Positions 1-7,890 of a stretch of 64,000 bases of DNA are shown piece by piece. The notes under the pieces were generated by a model. The model searched no databases. It saw only the letters and a list, made by a program, of their open reading frames with translations, and was not told the DNA's origin. The position numbers were made by a program, and so were the translations under genes. This DNA is from Obscuribacter phosphatis_A (lineage in GTDB: Bacteria; Cyanobacteriota; Vampirovibrionia; Obscuribacterales; Obscuribacteraceae): NCBI GenBank assembly GCA_017303615.1, contig JAFLCK010000025.1, positions 11,771 to 75,770 on the forward strand. The letters run 5' to 3'. Each line of letters starts with the position of its first letter. Position 1 is the first letter of the stretch.

Positions 1-29
1 GTTGCTAGCGCCAGAATAGTTTTTTTCAT
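1..29 (-). CDS. N-terminus of a secreted or membrane protein, cut by the window edge
   Basis: On the minus strand an ATG at 29-27 is followed by codons for MKKTILALA, which has the Lys-Lys plus hydrophobic pattern of a signal peptide start. Only nine complete codons are inside the window, so the function cannot be read. The Shine-Dalgarno sequence is weak. It is divergent from the TPR gene at 237, and the bases between them hold no other recognisable feature. Confidence 0.4.
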
Positions 30-236
30 GCTAGGTTGCCGGTCCTTACAAGACTCTTTTAGGCTGAGCTAGTTCAGACTGAGCTAGGAGGCCTGTCAAG
101 ATACATTTCAAAAGCTGTCATTCAGAGTCCTGAAATTATAGCCATTGCGGGGGCTTCTACTTAAGGTTGCCCCCGATTGAAAATGTTAACATTGCCTCAT
201 AAGATAAAGTAAGTAGTTGTTGAGGGCGTTTTTTTC

Positions 237-890
237 ATGACCGATACCTGGGAAAGCCTTGTAGCTAGGGCCGAAGAACATTCGGAGCGAGGCGATTTCG
301 AAAGTGCCCTGAAGGCGCTGGAAGAAGCCAAGGCTATGGCGGAGAATTTTGAGCCGAAAGACCAGCGCCGGGTATTGGGTCTGCACCGTCTCGGTCGGGC
401 TTTAGCCGAAGCCGGTCGTAAGGATGAGGCTGAGAACTGCCACAAGAGGGCGGTAGATCTTACTGTCTCTTGTTTCGGTCCCTATCATCAGAAAGTAGCC
501 GATAGTTCTAAAGAATTAGCCAGCCTCTATTTTGAGACAGGGCGTTATGAAAAGGCGGAAGACCTTTGCCGAAAGATGCTCAACATTTATGAGAAGTCTC
601 TTGGCATTAAGCATCAAGAAGTGGGCTTGATTTCGCGCAATCTCGCCATGATTTTGGAAGAGCGAGGCAAGCTGGAAGAAGCCGAGAAGTTCTACAAGCG
701 CGCCCTGCTTATCTTGCAAGATGCGCTTAATCCATTTGATGGTGCACTCATTTCCTTGATGCAGAGTTATGCCGGACTGCTTGCCAAGAGTGGGCGAGAG
801 GATGAAGCCGACTATATGAGAGCCTGTGCTCTGGGAAGAGTTTCGGGCAATATGCGCACAGTTACCGGCACTCACATCCCTGAAATTTAG
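237..890 (+). CDS. TPR-repeat protein (kinesin-light-chain-like)
   Basis: A 217-residue soluble protein built from helical pairs of the TPR type. At least four repeats are visible, for example RRVLGLHRLGRALAEAGRKD, SSKELASLYFETGRYEKAED and SRNLAMILEERGKLEEAEKF. Tyr and Gly spacing and the EAE(K/N) ends of the repeats match the kinesin-light-chain TPR subfamily (TPR_10/TPR_12). There is no signal peptide or membrane segment, so it is probably a cytoplasmic scaffold. The last 20 residues lie outside the repeats. The downstream reductase begins 17 bases after its stop, so the two may be co-transcribed. The partner is unknown. Confidence 0.75.
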   Translation: MTDTWESLVARAEEHSERGDFESALKALEEAKAMAENFEPKDQRRVLGLHRLGRALAEAGRKDEAENCHKRAVDLTVSCFGPYHQKVADSSKELASLYFETGRYEKAEDLCRKMLNIYEKSLGIKHQEVGLISRNLAMILEERGKLEEAEKFYKRALLILQDALNPFDGALISLMQSYAGLLAKSGREDEADYMRACALGRVSGNMRTVTGTHIPEI

Positions 891-906
891 CGACTGCGAG
901 GAAGCA

Positions 907-1878
907 ATGCAGAAAGTGGCTTTGGGTCAAGCTGGCTTACAGGTCTCCCGGCTTGGACTTGGTTGTATGGGCATGACCTGGGCTTATGGCACCCCCGATC
1001 GGAAAGAGGCTTTCAAGACGATTGAAAGGGCTCTGGCTCTTGGGATTGATTTTTTTGATACGGCAGAAATTTATGGACCCTATACCAATGAAGAATTCTT
1101 AGGCGAGGCTTTTGCCGGTCGCAGGGAAGAAATAAAGATTGCCACCAAATTTGGTTTCAAAATTGAATTTGGTAAGATAACCGGTGCCGATAGTCATCCA
1201 CGCCGCATCAAGCAAATGCTTGATGAGTCTCTCAAAAGGCTGCGTACCGACTATGTCGATTTGCTTTATCAACATAGGGTTGATCCCCGCATACCAATTG
1301 AAGAAGTAGCAGGCACCGTGGGCGAATTGGTCGAGAAGGGCAAAGTGCGCTATTTCGGACTATCTGAGGCCGGTGTAGAAACAATCAGAAAAGCTCATGC
1401 CACTTTTCCGGTCACTTGTTTGCAGTCAGAATATTCACTCTGGGAGCGGGGCGTGGAAGAGAAGATCTTGCCTTGCTTGAGGGAACTAGGTATTGGTTTT
1501 GTGCCTTATAGCCCGCTTGGTCGCGGTTTTTTGACCGGCGCTTTGCAGAAGTTTGAAGACCTCGGTGAAGATGACTATAGGCGCCAAGACCCGCGCTATC
1601 AGGGCGCTAACTTTGCCGCCAATCTTAAGCTTGTGGCAGTCGTAAAAGAAATAGGCAAGAAGTATGGAGCCAGTCCTGCCCAGGTAGCGCTCGCTTATGT
1701 GCTTAGCCGTGACCCGCAGTTTGTGCCTATTCCCGGCACCAAGAGGGCTCGCTATTTGGAAGAGAATGTCGAGGCGCTTAGTTTGCAACTGAGCAAGAGC
1801 GACTTGGAAGAGCTTGGCAATCTAAGTGTAGCCGGGGCACGCTATGACGAGCGGCGCATGTCGATGATTGAGAGATAG
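907..1878 (+). CDS. Aldo/keto reductase
   Basis: A 323-residue NADPH-dependent oxidoreductase of the aldo/keto reductase superfamily, predicted to reduce carbonyl substrates in the cytoplasm. The catalytic tetrad is visible as Asp51 and Tyr56 (DTAEIYG), Lys81 (ATKFGF) and His123 (YQHRVDP). The C-terminal cofactor-binding loop is IPGTKRARYLEEN. I chose ATG 907 over an in-frame ATG at 826 because the latter lies inside the TPR gene, family members begin with a MQKVALGQ-like strand, and a GAGG lies just upstream. The sequence most resembles the YakC/AKR13-type subgroup. The substrate cannot be assigned. It converges on the MprF-like gene with only six bases between the stops. Confidence 0.9.
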   Translation: MQKVALGQAGLQVSRLGLGCMGMTWAYGTPDRKEAFKTIERALALGIDFFDTAEIYGPYTNEEFLGEAFAGRREEIKIATKFGFKIEFGKITGADSHPRRIKQMLDESLKRLRTDYVDLLYQHRVDPRIPIEEVAGTVGELVEKGKVRYFGLSEAGVETIRKAHATFPVTCLQSEYSLWERGVEEKILPCLRELGIGFVPYSPLGRGFLTGALQKFEDLGEDDYRRQDPRYQGANFAANLKLVAVVKEIGKKYGASPAQVALAYVLSRDPQFVPIPGTKRARYLEENVEALSLQLSKSDLEELGNLSVAGARYDERRMSMIER

Positions 1879-1884
1879 CGCTCT

Positions 1885-3561
1885 TTACTCTTCGGTGACC
1901 TTGGCTATCGCTAGACCAGCTTTGACCAGCTCTTTTGTTTTGCCGCTATAGACCAGAAAGCGCTCTTCCCAAAGCGGGTCGAACTTGGCTTTATAACTGC
2001 GCAGACCTTTATATGAAAAGAAGCGATTGAGGTGTTCGTAAACCTGGTGCAGAGTTTTCTCGTAGAGGTTGTCTTCGGCTGCTTCTCCTACCCCCGAAAG
2101 GGCTGCTAGACCGAGGCTGAACTTGGTGAAACCCTGTGCGCGCAAGCTAAGCAGCAATTTGGCAAAAAGATAGTCCATGGTGCCGCTTTCGGCGTCGACT
2201 CTATAGCGCATCATGTCGATCGTGGTTTCTTTGCCTTCGCCTACACGGCTATAGCTTCTAATTTCGTTGACAAAGGCGGTGGCCTCTCCGCTAGCCTTGC
2301 GCACGGCATAAATCTTGTTTTTCTGCAGGTCTTCACGATTGAATTGTCCAAGGCTGAAGCCTCTTTCTCTTCTGCCAGGCAAAGAAAGCCATTGCTTCGA
2401 GATCTCTTCCATTTCGTTTAGCAGGCTTTCGTCATGCGGTGCCTGATGTTCGGTTAGTTGGTAGCCTTCTTTGTCAAATTTCTTGATTACAGACTTAAAT
2501 GTCTTTTTCTTGATGGTATCACTACAGAATTTGTCCAAGTCGACAACGGCATCTTCACCCACTTTGATCGCTTTTAGACCAAGCTTTTCATAGATGGGTA
2601 AATTATTTGGACTGGTTTGCAGAAAGGCTGTCGACCAATCCATTTCGCGACAAAATTCTAAGAACTCTTGCACTAAGAGCTCAAGGTTGTCACCGCTGGC
2701 AGTGGCGTCACCAAGGGCGATGGCGACATTCAGCTCGGTTTTATAGGCAATAAAACCATTGCCTGTGCTGCAAAAGAAATAGGATTTGTCGGGCATCAGC
2801 TTGAAATAGTCTAGGGACGAGTCCCCATATTTGTCGAGCAGCAATGCTGCTAATTCTCTTTCTTTTGGTTGATAAATAAGACGATAACGAATCGGGCGAA
2901 AGATATTATAAGCAATAGATAGAGCCGAGGCGATGCCAAAGAGGTGCAGTGAATCTAGAAACCATCTGGCAAAGCGGCTACCCTGCCAGACTTGACCATT
3001 GCCAATGAGGGTTATCTCTTTGATGGTGGCAATCAGGGCTTGACTAAAGTTGAAGTTTATAGTCGAGTCTTTTTTGTCTAACAGAAAGAAGCCGACAATG
3101 CCATAAATAAGCACAGCCAAAAGCGATACAATTGCTTTCTTGAGAAATTCGAAGAATCTTATGGGCTCGCTCTTAACAGTGAAAGACTTTCTGGCTAAGA
3201 GCAAGGCGATAATGCTCAGGCAAGCCGGTAAGGCACTATAAGTTGGAATATCGAGATGGAAGAAATGGCTGTGTTCGCTGCCGTAGCGCGCTAGTTGCAA
3301 AAGAGTCAGGGCAGTGCTTAAGAGTAAGGTGATAAGCCAGGCATTTTTTTTGCGACGGAAGAGATTGAGGCTTAGATAGATGGTGAGAAAGCCAAGCAGG
3401 ACCGATAGTGTATTGCTTAGGTGATAGACTTCGTAGGGCACCAGAGCATGAAAGAGCCGTGGATGTTCTTTGAGCCTGAGAGAAAGTGGTGCCAGTGTGG
3501 CGGTGAGACCAGAGAGCATGGTCAGACCGGCGGTGAAGCGGACTGCTAGGCTGTCTTTCAT
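1885..3561 (-). CDS. MprF-like phosphatidylglycerol lysyltransferase, short form
   Basis: A 558-residue membrane protein. The first ~230 residues hold about six hydrophobic segments. Residues ~240-550 match the catalytic domain of MprF (LPG_synthase_C/DUF2156), with stretches such as GFIAYKTELNVAIALGDA, EISKQWLSLPGRRERGFSLG and TTIDMMRYR. The family moves an aminoacyl group, usually lysyl, from aminoacyl-tRNA to phosphatidylglycerol, lowering envelope negative charge and giving tolerance to cationic peptides. Full MprF proteins have about 840 residues with a separate flippase half; here that half is mostly missing, so flipping may depend on another protein. It begins 5 bases after the stop of the secreted-protein gene upstream, so the two probably form an operon. 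The amino acid used is not known. Confidence 0.8.
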   Translation of the reverse strand: MKDSLAVRFTAGLTMLSGLTATLAPLSLRLKEHPRLFHALVPYEVYHLSNTLSVLLGFLTIYLSLNLFRRKKNAWLITLLLSTALTLLQLARYGSEHSHFFHLDIPTYSALPACLSIIALLLARKSFTVKSEPIRFFEFLKKAIVSLLAVLIYGIVGFFLLDKKDSTINFNFSQALIATIKEITLIGNGQVWQGSRFARWFLDSLHLFGIASALSIAYNIFRPIRYRLIYQPKERELAALLLDKYGDSSLDYFKLMPDKSYFFCSTGNGFIAYKTELNVAIALGDATASGDNLELLVQEFLEFCREMDWSTAFLQTSPNNLPIYEKLGLKAIKVGEDAVVDLDKFCSDTIKKKTFKSVIKKFDKEGYQLTEHQAPHDESLLNEMEEISKQWLSLPGRRERGFSLGQFNREDLQKNKIYAVRKASGEATAFVNEIRSYSRVGEGKETTIDMMRYRVDAESGTMDYLFAKLLLSLRAQGFTKFSLGLAALSGVGEAAEDNLYEKTLHQVYEHLNRFFSYKGLRSYKAKFDPLWEERFLVYSGKTKELVKAGLAIAKVTEE

Positions 3562-3566
3562 GCCAT

Positions 3567-4304
3567 TTAGAAAGAAAGAGCCTGTGCGCTGTCGCCTGGA
3601 AGTTCTTCTTGCTTTTGAAACTTATCGCTGGCCAAGCCGGCTTCAGATATGCCGGGTCTTTCGAATGATTGTCCGTTGCTTGGTCTGGCTGCCATATTTT
3701 CAGCCTCACCTCTGACCGATTCACTTTCAGCCGGTCTTTTGAACTGACCTCTTTTGCGCATATTGTCTTCGTGGGCCGCTTGCAATTCGCGGTTGATTTT
3801 GTCTTCTTGTTCTTTGCGGCGTCTTTCTGCTTTGACCATGGCTTCATGATAGGCCTTCTGGCTATTGCCGCCGGCCATTGGGTGTCCACCAGCCCTGAGG
3901 GTGGCCAGCCTGCTTGCGTTCATTAATAGAGCGCTGCCGCCGAGCATACCGGCGCCCATCACCAGACCCATAGAGTTGAAGCCGCTGGAAGAACTGGTGG
4001 CGGTGTTTTGATAAGTCGAGCCGAAATTTGAAGGTAGGCTGCCTTTGGTGTTGACTGTGCCGTTATCGTAGACGGCACCGCCGGTGTAAGGATTGCGATA
4101 GTCGCCATAGGCGGCGTTATTGACCCTGGCATCACCCCAATAGTTAGGCAGGGTGACTACCGGTGCTGTGCCGTAATTGGCGCTGCTGCCGGTGGTGTAT
4201 TGAGCTTGGGCCGGCAAGACTAAGCCGAGATCGAAGTTGAAGAGACAGCCCAGTGCCAGTGTTGCACAGGCGAGAACTCTAACTAAACGACTTTCTTTCT
4301 TCAT
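3567..4304 (-). CDS. Secreted or envelope protein of unknown function
   Basis: About 245 residues from the chosen ATG at 4304; further in-frame ATGs lie at 4316, 4337 and 4379. The N-terminus MKKESRLVRVLACATLALG followed by VLPAQAQ reads as a signal peptide cut after AQA. The mature part starts Tyr/Gly/Asn-rich (NYGTAPVVTLPNYWGDA), then has a Gly/Met-rich hydrophobic segment (MGLVMGAGMLGGSALLM), then a charged helical stretch (KAERRRKEQEDKINREL) likely to be coiled coil, and a polar tail. I do not recognise a family. Its position just ahead of the MprF-like gene suggests an envelope role, which is inference. Confidence 0.6.
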   Translation of the reverse strand: MKKESRLVRVLACATLALGCLFNFDLGLVLPAQAQYTTGSSANYGTAPVVTLPNYWGDARVNNAAYGDYRNPYTGGAVYDNGTVNTKGSLPSNFGSTYQNTATSSSSGFNSMGLVMGAGMLGGSALLMNASRLATLRAGGHPMAGGNSQKAYHEAMVKAERRRKEQEDKINRELQAAHEDNMRKRGQFKRPAESESVRGEAENMAARPSNGQSFERPGISEAGLASDKFQKQEELPGDSAQALSF

Positions 4305-4404
4305 GGCGAGGCTCATTCGTTTTTCCGACTGAACCATACTAGGGCGCCATTCGCCTTTTATAAATGGGGAAATTCCCATAGAGGGCGGAGCTATTTCGCA
4401 AAGA

Positions 4405-5505
4405 TTAGACGTTGAAGCGGAAATGAACGACGTCTCCGTCTTTCATTACATATTCTTTTCCTTCCAGTCTCATGAGCCCTTTCTCTTTGGCTGTTTTTTC
4501 AGAGCCAGAAAGAACATAGTCGTCGTAGCCTATGACCTCGGCTTTGATAAAGCCTCTTTCGAAGTCTGAGTGGATTATTCCGGCGCATTTAGGGGCGGTA
4601 TAACCGGCTTCGAAGGGCCAGGCTCTCACTTCTTTTTCGCCGGCGGTGAAATAGGTTTTGAGACCCAAGAGGTCGAAGGCGGCACGAATTAGTTTGTTAA
4701 CCCCAGAGTCTTCCACCCCAAGGCTTTCCAGATAGGAAGCCCGCTCTTCGGCGTCGAGGGCGGAAAGTTCGGCTTCAATCTGGGCGGAGATAACCACCAC
4801 TGGACGTCCTTCTTCCTGGGCTTTGGCTTTTAGTGCCATAACATATTTGTTCTTATCAGGGTCGGCCAGTTCTTCTTCTTTGACATTGGCGGCATAGAGC
4901 ATTGGTTTAACCGACAAAAGTTGCAACTGCGGCAAGATTTCTCTTTCTTCGTCGCTGAGAATATTCAAATCGCAGGCCTTGACCTGGTCGATATAAGGCG
5001 ATAGCTTTTCGAAAATATCGCACTCTATCTGGGCACGCTTGTCGCCTTGTTTCTTTTGTTTTTGCAGGCGCTCCAGCCTTTTGCTGATTGACGACTGGTC
5101 AGCCATGGCAAGCTCGATATGAATGGTCTCAACGTCGCGAAGGGGGTCGATACCACCGTCGACGTGGGTGATATTTTCGTCATCGAAGCAGCGCACCACA
5201 TGCACAACAGCGTCGACTTCTCTGATATGCGAGAGAAATTGGTTGCCCAGGCCCTCGCCCTTGCTGGCGCCGCGTACCAAACCGGCGATGTCTACAAATT
5301 CAAAGGCGGCTGGCAAAACTTGTTGCGGATTGACCATGCTGCGCAGTTTTTCCAGGCGAGCATCGGGCACTTTGACAATGCCCACATTGGGCTCGATGGT
5401 GCAAAACGGGTAGTTGGCGCTTTCAGCCTGATAAGAAGCAGTAAGAGCGTTGAATAGAGTCGATTTCCCGACGTTTGGTAAGCCGACGATACCTGCTTTG
5501 AGCAC
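4405..5505 (-). CDS. ychF: YchF-type ATPase (Obg-related)
   Basis: A 366-residue P-loop NTPase of the TRAFAC class. The G1 motif GLPNVGKST is followed by the G3 region FVDIAGLVRGASKGEGLGNQ. The insert domain is helical and the C-terminal TGS-like domain includes TYFTAGEKEVRAWP, GIIHSDFERGFIKAEV and KEYVMKDGDVVHFRFNV. YchF binds ribosomes, prefers ATP over GTP, and acts in oxidative stress responses and leaderless translation. I chose GTG 5505 because a perfect GGAGG lies 5 bases upstream and YchF proteins begin at (M)LKAGIVGLPN; an upstream in-frame ATG at 5544 would add 13 non-conserved residues. Length fits the family (E. coli 363). It lies between a kinase gene and the secreted-protein gene on the same strand. 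Confidence 0.95.
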   Translation of the reverse strand: MLKAGIVGLPNVGKSTLFNALTASYQAESANYPFCTIEPNVGIVKVPDARLEKLRSMVNPQQVLPAAFEFVDIAGLVRGASKGEGLGNQFLSHIREVDAVVHVVRCFDDENITHVDGGIDPLRDVETIHIELAMADQSSISKRLERLQKQKKQGDKRAQIECDIFEKLSPYIDQVKACDLNILSDEEREILPQLQLLSVKPMLYAANVKEEELADPDKNKYVMALKAKAQEEGRPVVVISAQIEAELSALDAEERASYLESLGVEDSGVNKLIRAAFDLLGLKTYFTAGEKEVRAWPFEAGYTAPKCAGIIHSDFERGFIKAEVIGYDDYVLSGSEKTAKEKGLMRLEGKEYVMKDGDVVHFRFNV

Positions 5506-5592
5506 GAGACCCTCCAGAGAGCTTGATATGTTTAATCTGCTCATTATAGTGACAAGCGGCGCAAAGCACTGTCTTCATTGAACTTTCTTAAG

Positions 5593-7890
5593 TTATTCAG
5601 CTAAATATTGCAGCGGGTTTCGGTGCTTGGCTTCGATGAAAACTTCCACTTTAGGATTGATTTTGTGCAGTGTTTCAAAAACTTTCTGGCATTTCACTTC
5701 ATCAAAATTGCTTTCGAAATATTGCAACTTTTCCACTTTGGCGATGCGCTGATAAATCTGGTAGAACTGGTTTGGTGCTAGTTTGGTATTTTTTAGATGT
5801 AAGGTTCGCAGTGAAATTTTGGGAGAAACCTCTAAGAGCGTTGAAAAGGGCACTTCCATGTCTATCAAGTCGACTTGACGCCTTTCAGTGGAGAATATGA
5901 GTTTAATGAGAGCAGGAGTGGCTTTCAGCCCGTATAGATGAATCTTTTCTAGTCGCCTTTTCTTATCTAAACAAGCAAGCAGGGCTGTTGGGTCTTCACT
6001 CTTATTGCCCGACAAAGTGATTTCTGCCAAATTAAGCTGCTTTATCGGTGTCAGAGCTTTGAGCGGTAGCCCGCAGTCGTGTAAATTTAGAGCGATTAGA
6101 TGCTTTGCTGCTGCGATGGATTTAATGGCGTTTTCATTTAGTCTGAAAGTCGGAATTTCATAGGATGTCAGTTCGGTAAAGTAGGGTATGACTGTGGTTG
6201 TAAATTGGCTTAAATCATACTTGTTGCCTTCTGCTTCTTTGAAAACAATTTCTTTCAGGTCTCTTGGCCTAAAGCCTTTTAAGAGTTGAGGATGGTCGCC
6301 GATGAATAGTCTTTTCCCGTCGCTAGAATCAGCAATGTCGACAATATAGGTATAACCGCCAATCTCGGGCAAGAGCAGGTCTTTATTGACTCGACTATAG
6401 ACCTTGGGCAGACCGACTTCTAAAAACAAATTAGCCGGGTCTGTACTTTTGGGTGAACCTTCGCTGACTTTCGCAATTGAGTCTTTGTTCATTTCTACTT
6501 GGATGACGCCCAAGTCTAGACCTTCAGGAATGTGAAAGACATTGTCTAGACCTGATTTGGCGCCGAGTGTGGTGGGCTGCGATTTTTGAAAATATTGTCC
6601 GGCTTTGATTTTTACTTTCAGTAAACTCTCAGCTCTCTCGACCGTCGGTTCGGGGGGCTTTGGTGCGCTGCCGATTTCTTTCAACTTGTCGGGCGGTAAA
6701 AGTGGTGAAATCGGGGTGCGCACTTCAGTATTTGAGGTCTTCTCTTGCCCTTTGATGAACAGTAAGGCAGCGACGACCAGTGTGACTAGTACGAGGCTGA
6801 TAGAACTGATAGTTAGCACACCGTATATGGCTTTGCTGTCTTCGGTGGTGGCACCGCCGACGATACCGGTGGCGATTTTTCTTCTTTTCGTTTTCTTTTC
6901 AGCCAAGCTCTTTAGTTGCTCAGTTTTTTCTATCTCGCTTTCAATACCAAGCTCTTCTAAAATTGATTCCAAGATTTCTTCAACTTGCGCCATGTTCTGC
7001 GGTCTATCTTGGGGCGACTTGCTCAGCAGATGATCGAGAAAGTCTTCCAGTGATTTGGGGAACTTTGCCCCGGGGCGAACTTTGCTGAGGCGTGGCGGTT
7101 GGGCTTCAACATGGGCGGTCAGGGTCTCGACTAGGTTGCGCCCTTGAAATGGCGGTTTGCCGGTTAGGCATTCAAAAAGGGTGCAACCTAGGCTATAGAT
7201 ATCGCTTCTTTCATCTAGTTTGCCTCCCTGTGCTTGTTCCGGGCTCATGTAAAGTGGGCTGCCAAAGATTTCGCCCTTGCCGGTCAAAGCTTGGTCAGAG
7301 TTTTCTCGACCAATTAGTTTGGCAATGCCGAAATCTACTACTTTTACTCTGGCGTAGATGTTTTTTTCTTTGTGCTCGTCTGCAATAACTATGTTGCTAG
7401 GCTTAATATCGCGGTGCATAATTCGTTTGCCATGGGCATGACTGAGGGCGTCGGCAACGCTAATGAAAATTTTTAGAGTTTCGGGCAGAGGGGGCAGCCC
7501 TTGACTCTTCAGTTTTTCAGCCAGGGTCGCGCCTTCCACCAGTTCCATAACATAGTAAGGCACTTTGTTTTTGTAGAGTCCGCCGTCGACAATTTTTACT
7601 ATATTGCCGTGGTCTAGGCGTGCAATTACTTCAATCTCTGTAAGAAAGCGCGTGAGAACCTGGGGGCTCTGCTGCGAACCGAGCAAGATTTTCAGGGCAA
7701 ACTGAGAATTTGTGTTCTGCTCGGTTTTTTCTAGTTGTTGTACTCTGTAGACTTGTCCGGCAGCGCCTTGACCTATAAAGCTTAGAATTTTGTATTTACT
7801 CTCAGAGCCCAGTATCTCTCCTTTATTCAAATACTCTGGCGAGTTTTCGTCTTGAGAATTGCTCAGTATGGTTTCGTCGCTATTCTTCAA
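5593..7890 (-). CDS. Membrane Ser/Thr protein kinase with leucine-rich-like sensor half (kinase B)
   Basis: A 765-residue bitopic receptor kinase of the bacterial Hanks/PknB type. Kinase domain is ~33-310: P-loop GQGAAGQVYRV (40-50), Lys67 in ALKILL, catalytic HRDIKPSN (Asp161), DFG 186-188, activation segment GSPLYMSPEQA. One membrane segment lies at ~354-379. The outer half (380-765) ends in irregular leucine-rich segments such as LIALNLHDCGLPLKALTPI and AEITLSGN. Active-site residues are intact. The start is a TTG whose first 11 bases overlap the end of the upstream kinase gene, with GGAGG 12 bases before it, so translation is probably coupled. The two kinases are paralogues and share the motif GFRPxD(L/I) in the outer half. 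Ligand and substrates are unknown. Confidence 0.9.
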   Translation of the reverse strand: MKNSDETILSNSQDENSPEYLNKGEILGSESKYKILSFIGQGAAGQVYRVQQLEKTEQNTNSQFALKILLGSQQSPQVLTRFLTEIEVIARLDHGNIVKIVDGGLYKNKVPYYVMELVEGATLAEKLKSQGLPPLPETLKIFISVADALSHAHGKRIMHRDIKPSNIVIADEHKEKNIYARVKVVDFGIAKLIGRENSDQALTGKGEIFGSPLYMSPEQAQGGKLDERSDIYSLGCTLFECLTGKPPFQGRNLVETLTAHVEAQPPRLSKVRPGAKFPKSLEDFLDHLLSKSPQDRPQNMAQVEEILESILEELGIESEIEKTEQLKSLAEKKTKRRKIATGIVGGATTEDSKAIYGVLTISSISLVLVTLVVAALLFIKGQEKTSNTEVRTPISPLLPPDKLKEIGSAPKPPEPTVERAESLLKVKIKAGQYFQKSQPTTLGAKSGLDNVFHIPEGLDLGVIQVEMNKDSIAKVSEGSPKSTDPANLFLEVGLPKVYSRVNKDLLLPEIGGYTYIVDIADSSDGKRLFIGDHPQLLKGFRPRDLKEIVFKEAEGNKYDLSQFTTTVIPYFTELTSYEIPTFRLNENAIKSIAAAKHLIALNLHDCGLPLKALTPIKQLNLAEITLSGNKSEDPTALLACLDKKRRLEKIHLYGLKATPALIKLIFSTERRQVDLIDMEVPFSTLLEVSPKISLRTLHLKNTKLAPNQFYQIYQRIAKVEKLQYFESNFDEVKCQKVFETLHKINPKVEVFIEAKHRNPLQYLAE

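Noticed and set aside
826..906. N-terminal extension of the aldo/keto reductase
   Set aside because: It lies inside the TPR gene, and the reductase fold starts at ATG 907 with a ribosome-binding sequence.
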